DNA of 59,736 nt from an uncultured Oscillospiraceae bacterium (GCA_910584045.1 CAJTYO010000013.1:1-59736); one strand, 5' to 3'. Counted from the stretch's first letter, positions 25,161 to 34,526 are shown. Notes: a model not told the origin generated them from the letters alone. Translations and numbers: made by a program.

Positions 25161-26108
25161 TTATCCTAAGACCAACTCTTTCAGCAGGTCCAGAAAACGT
25201 CCATAATCCGCCTCCGCGCCGATCTCAATTTCCGGCAGAGCGCTCCATGCGTGATGATGCCGCGCGTCCACCACCGTCATGCCGTAGGTCAGTCCTGGTT
25301 TTGTCTCCACACCGACCCTGCTCCGGATCGTCCGCACCAGCGTGGGATCAATAGCGTAGGCTACAGCCATACAGTCAATGATTGTACAGTACGCCTGAAA
25401 GCCCCGGCCATGCACAAAACGGATCGCCTGCCGCAGGAATCTGGCCTCCGGTTTTCCGCTGGCCTCAAAGTCGTCCAGGTCCGACTGGGAGAAGTTGACG
25501 TCAAAGTGCGTGCATACATCCAGCCCAAGCGCCACCAGGGGAATCCCGGACTCATAGACGATCTTGGCCGCGTCCGGGTCCACGTAGACGTTCCACTCGC
25601 TCTGGGGCGTGTCGCCAGTGGCGTTGAGGAATGCGTACCGGTTCAGTCCAAATGCCCCGGACATAGCGATCACGCCGGCGAATTGGTCTTTAATCTCTGG
25701 GGCCTTCAGCAAAGCCATCGCCAGATTGGTCATAGGGCCGATGCACACGATTGTGATCTCCCCCGGGCTCTGGCGCACCGTGTCGATAATCAAATCCACC
25801 GCATGGCTGGTGCACAGGGGCGTGGCGGGGTCGGGGAGGTGATTCTCCGCCTGTCCGTCTGAGCCGTGCGTAAAGGGGTCCGCCGGGCGCTCCCGCAGCA
25901 GAGGCCGTCCCATCCCCATGGCAACCGGAATATCTGTCCGCCCCAGCATCTCCAGGGTTGTCCGGGCATTGCGAGCGGTAACCTCCACAGGATAGTTGCC
26001 ACAGACGGTGGTGACGGCCAAGAGCTCCAGCTCCGGGGACTTGGCGGCCATCACAATAGCCATGGAATCATCCATGCCGGGATCGCAGTCCAGAATAATC
26101 TTTTTCAT
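25161..26108 (-). CDS. Nucleoside hydrolase
   Basis: A 315-residue member of the inosine-uridine nucleoside N-ribohydrolase (IunH) family, which splits a ribosyl N-glycosidic bond with a bound calcium ion. The metal site DCDPGMDDSMAIVMA is at residues 6-20; the VCIGPMTNLAMALL and WNVYVDPDAAKIVYES blocks and a late catalytic-type histidine stretch (DARHHHAWS) follow. The ATG at 26108 has GGAGAG upstream; a TTG 15 nt earlier is less likely. It is the last gene of a ten-gene operon, 18 nt after the SIS gene. Confidence 0.92.
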   Translation of the reverse strand: MKKIILDCDPGMDDSMAIVMAAKSPELELLAVTTVCGNYPVEVTARNARTTLEMLGRTDIPVAMGMGRPLLRERPADPFTHGSDGQAENHLPDPATPLCTSHAVDLIIDTVRQSPGEITIVCIGPMTNLAMALLKAPEIKDQFAGVIAMSGAFGLNRYAFLNATGDTPQSEWNVYVDPDAAKIVYESGIPLVALGLDVCTHFDVNFSQSDLDDFEASGKPEARFLRQAIRFVHGRGFQAYCTIIDCMAVAYAIDPTLVRTIRSRVGVETKPGLTYGMTVVDARHHHAWSALPEIEIGAEADYGRFLDLLKELVLG

Positions 26109-26126
26109 GGCAGCTCTCTCCAACTC

Positions 26127-27272
26127 TTATTTCAGCACATCTCTCCGGATGATGATCTCGCTCTCCCGGACCCCTGCGCCATTCTGCGCAAAGCTCCAGG
26201 GCCCCTCGCAGTTCCGTCCATAGGTCTCCCCCAGCTCCTCCGCCAGATACCCGGCCAGCAGCGCCATGGGAACAAACTGCGTCAGGGGCATACCGATCTG
26301 TGACTTTGTGGCCGGGACCCGCACATAGACGGCGCTCTGATTCTCAAAGTCGCCCGCCGCTCCGTCCGTGACAACCATCGTTGGCCGTCCCATAACGCCG
26401 GCATAGCGGACCACCTCCTTGGAGCGGCTGACGGCTGGGTTGGTGGTGTTGGCGGTGATGACGGTCCCGATCCGCTCCACATCCCTCGCGAAGAAATTCA
26501 GATGGAGCCACTCCTCCGTATTGATCCGCATGGCCGGACGGCCTGCGGCCTCCAGGATTTTGGCGTGGCCGTAAAAGGCGGCCGCATAATCAAATCCGCC
26601 GCCCACAAAGTCGAAGCAGCCAAAGCCGCTCCACTGCTTTGCCAGCTCTGCCGTCTCCCGGTCCATCTCCGGCAGCAGCTTCTCCAGACCGTCCGCCTGA
26701 CGGAGGAAATCCTGCCGCAGCTCGCCCGCCCGGTCCATGGGATACTTCCCCCGCACCTCGCCGATCCGCACCGCCAGCAGCAGCAGCGCCAATACGCTGG
26801 TCAGATAGGAGCGCACCCCCGGCGCACTGGCAAAGGGCGGCGTTTTCGCGGGCAGAATACGGGAGGCGTTCCGCCCCAGCGGGGCGTCCGGATTGGCGGT
26901 GACCGCCAGCACAAAGGCGCCGTGCTCCCGGGCAAACTGTGCCGCCTCAGCCAGGCGGGCCACCGTCCCGGAGCTGCTGACTGCGATAACCAGTGGATTG
27001 TGGGGCGCAAAGCCCACCTGCGCCGGATGATAGTACCTAGCCAGATCCAGGGCGGTGACAACCTCTGTGGGAATCCCGGTCAGAAGCTCGAAAATATGCT
27101 TTGTGGCCAATCCCGCAGCGTAGGAGTCGCCGCAGCCGGTCAGGACGATACGCTGTATCGAGAAAATTTCCTCCGTCCGCAGCGCCAGTCTCGTGTCCCG
27201 CTCCAAAACCGGATGCAGCGTCCGCAGCAGCTCCGGCAGGCTCCATGCCTGTTCACACATTGGATTTCTCAT
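26127..27272 (-). CDS. SIS-domain protein, GlmS/AgaS-like
   Basis: A 381-residue protein with two sugar isomerase (SIS) domains, as in the C-terminal half of glucosamine-6-phosphate synthase. The first phospho-sugar site is TGCGDSYAAGLATKH with VSSSGTVARLAEA downstream; the second half has FVGGGFDYAAAFYGHAKILE and NTEEWLHLNFF. No glutaminase domain is present. It may isomerise or deaminate a sugar phosphate made by the PfkB kinases in this operon, or sense one. The start overlaps the phosphorylase stop by 4 nt. Confidence 0.85.
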   Translation of the reverse strand: MRNPMCEQAWSLPELLRTLHPVLERDTRLALRTEEIFSIQRIVLTGCGDSYAAGLATKHIFELLTGIPTEVVTALDLARYYHPAQVGFAPHNPLVIAVSSSGTVARLAEAAQFAREHGAFVLAVTANPDAPLGRNASRILPAKTPPFASAPGVRSYLTSVLALLLLAVRIGEVRGKYPMDRAGELRQDFLRQADGLEKLLPEMDRETAELAKQWSGFGCFDFVGGGFDYAAAFYGHAKILEAAGRPAMRINTEEWLHLNFFARDVERIGTVITANTTNPAVSRSKEVVRYAGVMGRPTMVVTDGAAGDFENQSAVYVRVPATKSQIGMPLTQFVPMALLAGYLAEELGETYGRNCEGPWSFAQNGAGVRESEIIIRRDVLK

Positions 27273-28195
27273 CGCGTTTCCTCCTTCTTCAATCCGGCAT
27301 GCCAGTGGGCTCTGCCGGACTTTTCCTGGTCCATCCGATAGAGGTTCGCACAGGTTTCCAGGGCCGTTCGCAGAGCGAAGTTATGGCCAATGCCGGCTGT
27401 AAAGCGCTCGCCGGTGCACATGTTGTCGGACACCGAGCAGATGGAGCCGCCCCGGCGGCCAAACAGCGCAGAGAGCGTGATCACGGCTGCGGACTCCCTA
27501 TCTCCATTGAGACAGCCGGCCCGGTTATAAACGCCCGCGTGTTCGGCGTTCCACGGCTGCAGATAGCCGCCCACCCCAGGCCGGCCTCCCCCAACATAGT
27601 CGCTGTCACAGGAGACCGTCACTCCCACGTGGTATGGGCAGCCCAGCGTCTCCGCCGCCTCCACCGCAGCGCACACCACCTCATAGTGGCTGGCCGCGGG
27701 ATAGGATGCAGAAATATAGGCCCGGGTCATACCCTCTTCCCGCACCGCCCCGGAGGCAATCACCAGATCCCCCGGATGCACCTGGTCGCCGAAGCCTCCG
27801 GAGCCTCCCACCCGCAGGAAGGTGGAGGCGTCGGTGAACTCCATATAATCATACAGAATCAGCTCCATCTCCGGCGAGCCGGAGCCCCCGCTGACGGCGG
27901 TGATATGGGCTCCCTTATACCAGCCGCTGTAGCTGGTAAACATGCCGGATTGACCAATAAGGGATGCTTTTTCCATATAACCTGCCGCCACCTTGGCCGG
28001 GTCCTCGCCATAGGCACACAGGGCGTCGCGGACAAAAATCAGCACATAATCCCCCACCTGCTCCGGGTCGATCTGGGTCAGGGCAGGACGTCCGTTAATA
28101 AAAAAACCTCTGGGCGGCACCTTGTCCCGGTGGGGATAGGCCTCCTGTATGGCTTGTATATACGGCTTTTGGCGGATCGCGTCGCTCTTTTTCAT
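27269..28195 (-). CDS. Nucleoside phosphorylase, uridine-phosphorylase-like
   Basis: A 308-residue member of the purine/uridine phosphorylase (NP-I) superfamily, which splits nucleosides with phosphate to give ribose 1-phosphate and base. Family segments are ITAVSGGSGSPEMELILYDY, FLRVGGSGGFGDQVHPGDLV-IASGAVREEG and NGDRESAAVITLSALFGRRG near the C-terminus. It is longer than the classical Udp (about 253). The ATG at 28195 overlaps the PfkB stop (ATGA) and has GGAGG upstream. With the nucleoside hydrolase it gives the operon two alternative ways to cut a ribosyl bond. Confidence 0.88.
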   Translation of the reverse strand: MKKSDAIRQKPYIQAIQEAYPHRDKVPPRGFFINGRPALTQIDPEQVGDYVLIFVRDALCAYGEDPAKVAAGYMEKASLIGQSGMFTSYSGWYKGAHITAVSGGSGSPEMELILYDYMEFTDASTFLRVGGSGGFGDQVHPGDLVIASGAVREEGMTRAYISASYPAASHYEVVCAAVEAAETLGCPYHVGVTVSCDSDYVGGGRPGVGGYLQPWNAEHAGVYNRAGCLNGDRESAAVITLSALFGRRGGSICSVSDNMCTGERFTAGIGHNFALRTALETCANLYRMDQEKSGRAHWHAGLKKEETR

Positions 28196-29124
28196 ATGGC
28201 ATGTTCCTCCAGCTCTCTCCGCATTTTTTCCAGCAGGGCCGCCGCCTCGCGCCGTCCGGCGGCAGAAAATCCAGGCGGTCCGTACTGCGCGATGCAGGCC
28301 GCCGCGCTGATGCTCCCCCTCAGCCCGCATACCTCCGGGGCTTCTCCCCGGCAGAAACCGTAGAGCACCGCCGCCGAGGAGCTGTTTCCCGCGCCTGTCG
28401 GATCGGCTGCCTCTATACCCGAGACCGGGGGGACGGATATCGCCTCATCGCGGGTCAGCACCCGCGCCCCTTCGCCGCCCAGGCGGAGATAGATCAGCGG
28501 CAGTTCCCAGCCTCGAAGATATTTCTCCACCTCAGCCAAGTCGTCGCAGCCGAAAAGGGCGTACGCCTCCGCACGGTTAATGGAAAAGACATCGCATTGC
28601 CGGGCAATACCCTTCACTCGCTCCCGGTGCTCCGGCAGGGCAGCCTCCGCGTTGATCTCCCAGAGAATCCGGCAGCCGTTCTCCTTTGCCAGCGGCAGAA
28701 GCTCCTCCCAATATTCCTGCCGGTCATCCTTGAATACATAGAGCCCCTTGGCCCGCCGGAGAAAGGGGGCAATCTCCCCCGGACCGGCCTCCAAACTAAG
28801 GTAGTGATCTTTTCCATAGGGCGGCGTCTCAATGCGTTCCCCATTTTCCAGGTACTGTATCTCCGAGATTGCCGTATGGGTATCCTTAACCATAAGTCCT
28901 GCCATGGAGCATCCGGTCTCCTCGAACCACCGCCGGCAGGACGGCGGGAAATCATCGCCAATTCCTGTAACTAGGACCGTACTGTCCGACCAGAGGCGGA
29001 TACCACTCAAGGCATAGACCCCCGCGCCCCCCAGGACCTCACTGGCCAGCTCTCCACTGCTGAGACGAACCCGGTCGATCACAGCTGTGGAGACAACCAC
29101 ATAGTCAAACGTGCTCATCTGCAT
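28192..29124 (-). CDS. PfkB-family protein with catalytic Asp replaced by Asn
   Basis: A 310-residue PfkB/ribokinase-fold protein. The N-terminal GGAGVYALSGIRLW and LVTGIGDDFP blocks and the C-terminal nucleotide loop region are present. The usual GAGD motif reads DPTGAGNSSS: the catalytic-base position, residue 247, is Asn (codon at 28384-28386). GAGN variants are known in MAK32-like PfkB relatives, so it may be a divergent kinase, a pseudo-kinase, or a binding protein. It begins directly after the stop of the 710-residue gene and overlaps the phosphorylase gene. Confidence 0.85.
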   Translation of the reverse strand: MQMSTFDYVVVSTAVIDRVRLSSGELASEVLGGAGVYALSGIRLWSDSTVLVTGIGDDFPPSCRRWFEETGCSMAGLMVKDTHTAISEIQYLENGERIETPPYGKDHYLSLEAGPGEIAPFLRRAKGLYVFKDDRQEYWEELLPLAKENGCRILWEINAEAALPEHRERVKGIARQCDVFSINRAEAYALFGCDDLAEVEKYLRGWELPLIYLRLGGEGARVLTRDEAISVPPVSGIEAADPTGAGNSSSAAVLYGFCRGEAPEVCGLRGSISAAACIAQYGPPGFSAAGRREAAALLEKMRRELEEHAI

Positions 29125-31257
29125 TTAAATGGCGCTGACGGTGAAATACTTGGCCACGATGGCCCCCTCGTCCACCACATAGCCGGTACTGCCGGAGGCA
29201 AAGGTGTTATCCTGAGCGACAACAGCCTCCTCGCCGTCCACCAGGAAGGTGAGCCGGTCCCCCTTGACCTCCAGGCGCAGATCGTGCCAATCGCCCTCCC
29301 GGTAGGTCTTGTCGGACACGGCCAAAACCGTGACATCGGGCCCCTGACGCTTGATAATCTTGATCTGTCCGCCGCCGAAAACGCCGGCGTAGTAATTGCG
29401 GTGCCCCTTCGCCCGAGCCACCAGGCCGGCGTACTCGGCATGGACAAACTGCACCGTAGACTCCACGGCGTAGTCCTCCCAATCGTTGGCACCGATCGTC
29501 ATCACGCCGTTGCGCTCCGGATGGGAAATAGCGAAAGTGGCCAGGAAGTCCGGCCCCGTGTGCTTGGTGGAGTTCATAAAGGCCATCATCCACTTGGTGC
29601 GGGTGACAAAGGGACTGATCCCCGGCGTCAGATCGTTGGCCAGGCCCATGTGAAACCGCTCCGGCGCACCCCGCCAGTCCACGCTGCGCAAAATTACCGT
29701 CCCGTCCCGACGGCTGTCGGACACCAGCTCCACGCCCAGGCGGTACACCGCGCGGCCATGGGTATCGGGAATCTTCCACGAGATCGTGTTCTCCCCCTTG
29801 ACCAACCTGTGGCGGGCAGGCTCCCGCATGACGGCCACCTCGTCGTTGGCGTCGTAGTAGTCGATAAAGAACCGTGCGTCCGGATTCTCGTCGCCGGGGC
29901 ACTCAATGCGGGCTGTCACAGTCTGGGAGGAGTAGAGCGCCGGAGAGGCATAGACCTCAAAGTAGCTGGTATCCGGAGCCGCCTTAGGCGAGGGGTCCAC
30001 GTAGGTCTGCACAGAGACGGAGGCCGTCACGCTGCCGGAGACCCCCTTGTAGTCGATCGCAAGGCCCGGCTTCCCACCAGTCTCCAGTGCGTTATAGACC
30101 CGGACCGCCGCCTGGTCGAAGGGATGGACAGGGTGTATCATAAAGCCCTGCACGGAGCCGGGGAAGTCGAAGGCATAGCGCGCCTCGGGCAGCGCCAGCT
30201 TCTCCCCGTTCAGCGCGGCGTAGGCCCGCATAATCTTGCGGGTCTCCCGCACCGCGTCGAAGATGCAATCCCCGCCATCCGTACTGACCACGTACATCCG
30301 GTCGGCCACCGGCCCCCGCATATCCGCGTCCTGGTTCAGGCTGTCCAGCCCCAGGCGAATGGCGTTCAGGCAGCCCACGTTGCCGCTGTTGCAGTCCGTA
30401 TCCCAGCCGGCGGAGGAGGCGATAGACACGCTCTTCCGGAAGTCGTCCCCCGCCATTTTCAGAGCCATGATGACCGCCAGGTGGTTGGGCACCATGGGGC
30501 AATTCCCCTGGTACTTGGCATAGTTGTGGTTCTCCTCGATCCAGTCCCGCACCTGCCGCCAGTCCTCGGCCGCCTCGCACTGGGCGATAACATCATCCAG
30601 CAGGCGGTTGAGCTGCTCGCCGTAGGGATTCTTACCTATATACTGCCGGCACTCCCGCAGCAGCGTATCCACGTCCTTCTCGTCGAAGGCCATGGCCTCC
30701 AGGGCAGCTAGATAGACCGCACACTCCACCGCAATGCCGTCGTGGCTGACCAGCGCAGCCTGCCGGGCCATCTCTGCAGCCCGGGCGGGATTCCCGGCGT
30801 TGACCATGGCCCAGGTGTCAATGAAGATCTGGGACCCGATCTGCTCGGCGATGGCCATGCCGTTTTTCTCACCGGAGCCGCTCAGGGGCGGCTGGATGCC
30901 GTTTTTCAGCCGCAGATAGGCGGAGTGCTCCGTAGAGCGGGCCAGACCGCCCCACCAGAGAATCGTCCGGTCCTCCACGATGTAGTTCAGCCACGCCTCT
31001 CCGATCTCCTGCGCCGTAATGGCGGCGGGGTAGCCGCTGTCCTCCAGCGCACGGTAAAACACGAAGGTACCGGAGATGTCGTCGTCCGGGACAATAAAGG
31101 GCGCGCCGGTCTTGTGGGCCACATAGTAGTCGATGAAACCGAAGGTATCCCGGATCGCCTGGTAGGTCCAGCCCTCCACCGGGCGGCCCATATACACACC
31201 GATGATCTTGCCCAGAACACCGGCATACATTTTATCCTTATAAACAGCTAAGCTCAT
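29125..31257 (-). CDS. ADP-ribosylglycohydrolase-family protein with C-terminal beta-sandwich domain
   Basis: A 710-residue protein. Residues 1 to ~340 are an ADP-ribosylglycohydrolase (DraG/ARH) domain: KIIGVYMGRPVEGW at the start, an acidic metal site VPDDDISGTF (Asp58-60) and the second metal motif AGWDTDCNSGNVG near residue 280. These enzymes usually cleave ADP-ribosyl or related N-glycosidic bonds. The remaining ~370 residues look all-beta, ending in a concanavalin/LamG- or DUF1080-like module (NDWEDYAVESTVQFVHAEYA; YREGDWHDLRLEVKGDRLTF). No signal peptide is seen, so it is probably cytoplasmic. The ATG at 31257 has AAAAGGA upstream. It follows the MalG-like permease by 27 nt. Confidence 0.87.
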   Translation of the reverse strand: MSLAVYKDKMYAGVLGKIIGVYMGRPVEGWTYQAIRDTFGFIDYYVAHKTGAPFIVPDDDISGTFVFYRALEDSGYPAAITAQEIGEAWLNYIVEDRTILWWGGLARSTEHSAYLRLKNGIQPPLSGSGEKNGMAIAEQIGSQIFIDTWAMVNAGNPARAAEMARQAALVSHDGIAVECAVYLAALEAMAFDEKDVDTLLRECRQYIGKNPYGEQLNRLLDDVIAQCEAAEDWRQVRDWIEENHNYAKYQGNCPMVPNHLAVIMALKMAGDDFRKSVSIASSAGWDTDCNSGNVGCLNAIRLGLDSLNQDADMRGPVADRMYVVSTDGGDCIFDAVRETRKIMRAYAALNGEKLALPEARYAFDFPGSVQGFMIHPVHPFDQAAVRVYNALETGGKPGLAIDYKGVSGSVTASVSVQTYVDPSPKAAPDTSYFEVYASPALYSSQTVTARIECPGDENPDARFFIDYYDANDEVAVMREPARHRLVKGENTISWKIPDTHGRAVYRLGVELVSDSRRDGTVILRSVDWRGAPERFHMGLANDLTPGISPFVTRTKWMMAFMNSTKHTGPDFLATFAISHPERNGVMTIGANDWEDYAVESTVQFVHAEYAGLVARAKGHRNYYAGVFGGGQIKIIKRQGPDVTVLAVSDKTYREGDWHDLRLEVKGDRLTFLVDGEEAVVAQDNTFASGSTGYVVDEGAIVAKYFTVSAI

Positions 31258-31284
31258 AGTCGTATTCCTTTTCAACGTTAATGT

Positions 31285-32139
31285 TTATCCCTTTACAGCC
31301 CCGCCGGCCATGCCCTCCACAAACTGCTTCTGAAGCAGGAGGAAGATCACAACCACAGGAACCAGCATGATGACCGCGCCGGACATAATCACACTGAAAT
31401 CACGGGTGAAGGTTCCGTTCAGACAGAGGAACTTCAGGGTCGCAGTAAAATTCGCCTCATTTTGCAGCAGCGTTGTGCTCAGCAAATACTCATTCCAGGA
31501 AAAAAGTCCCACGATGCAGGCCACCGTCACCATGCCTGGAGAGGCAATGGGCATGACCACCTTACAGAAGGTCTGGAAGGTGGTCGCCCCGTCCAGCCGA
31601 GCGGCCTCCTCCAGCTCGTAGGGCACCCGGAGAAAGTAGGTGCGCATCAGAAAGATCGGCATGGGCAGATTCCAGGCGGCGATGGCCGCCCCCACCGCGT
31701 AGGGATTCCCAATCAGATTCAGACGGACGAATGAGGAGTACAGCGGCAGCATGAACATCTGTAATGGGACAGTAGTGGAGATCATGAAGTAGAGAGTCAG
31801 CGGCTTCCAGGTCCCCACGCGGCGGGTGGCCAGCACATAGCCCATACTGGCGGAGGCCAGAACCCCTACCACGATGGAGGTCCCCGTCACCCGGAAGCTG
31901 TTGAGGAAGCCCTCGCTGAAATTGCCCACCATCCAGGTTTCAACAAAGTTTTCGAAGTGAAATTCAGTGGGAATAGCCAAGGGATTCTGCATAATCTGCG
32001 CATGGGTTTTTACGCTGTTGATCAGCACCAGCACCAGCGGAAACAGAGAGATGACGGCCAGCACGCTCAGTGCCGCCACCGCCAGATAAAATGTCCACGT
32101 GCGCCGGATACTCCCATGCCATCTGCCAAGCTTTCTCAT
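31285..32139 (-). CDS. CUT1 carbohydrate ABC transporter permease, MalG type
   Basis: A 284-residue inner membrane protein with six predicted hydrophobic segments. The EAA loop ELEEAARLDGATTFQTFCKV-VMPIASPG near residue 190 contacts an ATPase. It pairs with the MalF-type permease immediately upstream, whose stop overlaps its start by 4 nt. The operon has no cognate ATPase, so a shared MsmX-type ATPase encoded elsewhere is probably used. Confidence 0.94.
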   Translation of the reverse strand: MRKLGRWHGSIRRTWTFYLAVAALSVLAVISLFPLVLVLINSVKTHAQIMQNPLAIPTEFHFENFVETWMVGNFSEGFLNSFRVTGTSIVVGVLASASMGYVLATRRVGTWKPLTLYFMISTTVPLQMFMLPLYSSFVRLNLIGNPYAVGAAIAAWNLPMPIFLMRTYFLRVPYELEEAARLDGATTFQTFCKVVMPIASPGMVTVACIVGLFSWNEYLLSTTLLQNEANFTATLKFLCLNGTFTRDFSVIMSGAVIMLVPVVVIFLLLQKQFVEGMAGGAVKG

Positions 32140-33029
32140 TCCAGCGCCTCCTTTCGGCTGAACCAGGTATAGAAAAACGCCGCTACACTGCCGATGGCCC
32201 CCATAACTAGGGCGATGGCCGAGGCCCGCCCGAATTTGAAGGCGGAAAAAGCTGTAGTATAGGCGTAGGTGCTCAGCACCTCTGTGGCGTGGGCGGGGCC
32301 GCCGGAAGTCATCAGATAGATATAGTCGTATGTGCTAAAGGAGTAGATTACAATCAGCACAAACATCAGACGCACCGTGGGCGCAATGTTGGGCAGATAC
32401 ACATACCAGAAAGTCTGCCACATGTTGGCCCCCTCCAGACGTACCGCCTCCAGCTGGTCCACCGGAGTCTGCCGCAGAGCCGCCAGGTAGATCACCGCCA
32501 AAAACCCCCAGTAATGCCAGATGTCCACCATCGCCACACCCACCAGGGCTGTTTCCATGTTCCCCAGTGGGGAGGAGACGTTCAGCCCCATCTTCTGGAG
32601 GAAGCCCATCAGCCCGGCGTTGGGGCTGAAGATGATATTCAGCCAGATGATCGCGTTGGTGGTTGGGGCCAGCAGGTAGGGTATCAGGTAGAAGGTCTGG
32701 AAGCTCTTTTTACCGACGTGGAAGTGAACCATCAGCAGGGAGGCGAAGAGGGCAATGAAAACCGGGACGATGACGAAGATCAGCGTCCATTTGATATTGT
32801 TCACTACCGCCTGCTTGAAAATCCAGTCGTCGGCCAGCTCACGAAAATTTCGCAGGCCCACCCATTCCTTTTGGGCTGAAATACCGTTCCACTTGGTAAA
32901 CGCCGCATAAATGGTCTGGACCGCAGGGACCAGGACGACAAGTCCGCTCAGAATGACCGCCGGCAGGGACAGCAGGTGATAGGTAAGGCTGCCGCCCTGC
33001 CGGCTCAGCTTGCTCTGTCGTTGTTTCAT
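32136..33029 (-). CDS. CUT1 carbohydrate ABC transporter permease, MalF type
   Basis: A 297-residue inner membrane permease subunit. The EAA loop is QLEAVRLEGANMWQTFWYVY-LPNIAPT. Hydrophobic segments occur at about residues 15-37 and at five later places. AGAGGATAAAAGCT precedes the start. It lies after the binding-protein gene with a 90-nt gap that holds a strong hairpin. Confidence 0.94.
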   Translation of the reverse strand: MKQRQSKLSRQGGSLTYHLLSLPAVILSGLVVLVPAVQTIYAAFTKWNGISAQKEWVGLRNFRELADDWIFKQAVVNNIKWTLIFVIVPVFIALFASLLMVHFHVGKKSFQTFYLIPYLLAPTTNAIIWLNIIFSPNAGLMGFLQKMGLNVSSPLGNMETALVGVAMVDIWHYWGFLAVIYLAALRQTPVDQLEAVRLEGANMWQTFWYVYLPNIAPTVRLMFVLIVIYSFSTYDYIYLMTSGGPAHATEVLSTYAYTTAFSAFKFGRASAIALVMGAIGSVAAFFYTWFSRKEALE

Positions 33030-33064
33030 AGCTTTTATCCTCTATTTATCGTTCGTCCTCCAAT

Positions 33065-33095
33065 ATCCCGGAGCCGCGTTCAGCGGCTCCGGGAT
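33065..33095 (-). terminator. Intra-operon hairpin after the binding-protein gene
   Basis: ATCCCGGAGCCGC (33065-33077) pairs perfectly with 33083-33095 around a 5-nt loop. Like the hairpin at 15182-15213, it stands just downstream of a solute-binding protein gene and upstream of a transporter gene, a common device for making more binding protein than membrane parts. Confidence 0.6.
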
Positions 33096-33119
33096 AAAAT
33101 CTCTGAATGGGGAGAGACG

Positions 33120-34526
33120 CTACCGGACAGGCTTTGCCAGAGGAACCACCGCGCCCGCAGCAATATCAGCATCCAGCTCGGCAGCAACGGTGGAACAGAA
33201 ATCCTGTGCGCTCACAACACCCTGCCAAACGGTATCAATGTCCTCGAACGCCGTAACCGTGGCCGCAGGGAAGAATGTGGAGGGATGGAAGGCAAAATAT
33301 CCCTTGTCAATCTGCCCGATACCGGTCTGCACCGCGTCCATCGTCAGCTTGGACATTCCGGTCATGCCGGAGGCGTCGTAGTTTACCACGTCCTTCACGG
33401 GTACCGCCCAATAGCCGGGCCAGGCCTCCGTGAGCTTCCCGGAGAACTCGCCGGTCAGCATATAATCCAGAATCTTGGCGCACTCGTCGGCATAGGGCGT
33501 ACTGGCATTGATGGAGAAGTTGCAGTTAATCGCCATATCGTACACATCCTCATCCGTCCAGGCGGAGGGCATGGGTGCAAACCCGATCCGCTCCTGCGCG
33601 GCCTCATCCAGCTGTCCAATGAACTGGATATAGAGGGTAGGCGCCGTCACCAGCGCACAGCGTCCATCAGCCAATACCTGCATGACCTCCACAGAGTCCA
33701 GATTGACATAGTCCTCTCCGGCCATATAGCCGGCCTGATACCAGTCGGCGGTAAGCTGTACCGCGTCCACCATAGCGGGATCATCGAAACGGATCTCCCC
33801 AGTCAGGACCTTGTAGAAGAGGTCGGAGCCGCCGTAGTGGTTAATAATCTGGGAGCTGAAGTGGTCGTTGCAGGGCTTCCAGCCCTTGTTGCCCGCACCG
33901 GTGGGGTAAACGCCCTCGGCCTGGGCCGCCTGGAACAGCGCCGTCATCTCATCCCAGGTCTCCGGCACAGTCCAGCCCTTCTCGGCAAAGAGGTCCTTAT
34001 TGTAGAAGATGCCGCCCACGTTCATACCGCCGGGGATGGAGTAGAGGGAGCCGTTCACCGTCAGGGAATCATAGATGCCGCCCAGAATGCGGTCTTTCCA
34101 CCCATACTGCTCAGCATAGCTGTCCAGGTTCAGCACCAAATTCTCCGCCACATAGGTAGAGGTGTAGGAAGGCCCGGACGCGTATATAATATCCGGCGCG
34201 TTGCCGGCGGCCAGAGCCCGCGGAATATCCACATCCACCGTGTTGCGGAACTCAATGTTCAGCTCATACTTGTCTTGGGAGCTGTTGTACCAGCCGGCCA
34301 GTATGTCCTTCATGGCTACCTGGTAGTCCGTGGCCGCGCCCCAGAACCAGAAGGTGATCTGCTCTCGCTTGCCGCTGGAGGTGCTTCCGTTGTCAGAAGG
34401 AGTCGCGGCGTTGCCAGTGGACGGTGTGTCGCTGCCGTTGGACGGCTTGCCGTTGTTTTTGTCGCCGCAGGCCGTCATAGCCAGCAGCATGGTCAGGGCT
34501 ATCAGCAGCGCAAAGAGTCTCTTCAT
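33120..34526 (-). CDS. CUT1 ABC transporter solute-binding lipoprotein
   Basis: A 468-residue family 1 extracellular solute-binding protein. The signal MKRLFALLIALTMLLAMTAC ends in a lipobox (MTAC) followed by a Gly/Ser/Thr/Asn/Pro-rich linker. The mature part has EQITFWFWGAATDYQVAMKD, YASGPSYTSTYVAENLVLNL and aromatic-rich ligand regions. The ATG at 34526 has GGAGGACAAAACG upstream. Its ligand is probably the ribosylated or glycosylated compound handled by the operon, but this is inference. Confidence 0.93.
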   Translation of the reverse strand: MKRLFALLIALTMLLAMTACGDKNNGKPSNGSDTPSTGNAATPSDNGSTSSGKREQITFWFWGAATDYQVAMKDILAGWYNSSQDKYELNIEFRNTVDVDIPRALAAGNAPDIIYASGPSYTSTYVAENLVLNLDSYAEQYGWKDRILGGIYDSLTVNGSLYSIPGGMNVGGIFYNKDLFAEKGWTVPETWDEMTALFQAAQAEGVYPTGAGNKGWKPCNDHFSSQIINHYGGSDLFYKVLTGEIRFDDPAMVDAVQLTADWYQAGYMAGEDYVNLDSVEVMQVLADGRCALVTAPTLYIQFIGQLDEAAQERIGFAPMPSAWTDEDVYDMAINCNFSINASTPYADECAKILDYMLTGEFSGKLTEAWPGYWAVPVKDVVNYDASGMTGMSKLTMDAVQTGIGQIDKGYFAFHPSTFFPAATVTAFEDIDTVWQGVVSAQDFCSTVAAELDADIAAGAVVPLAKPVR

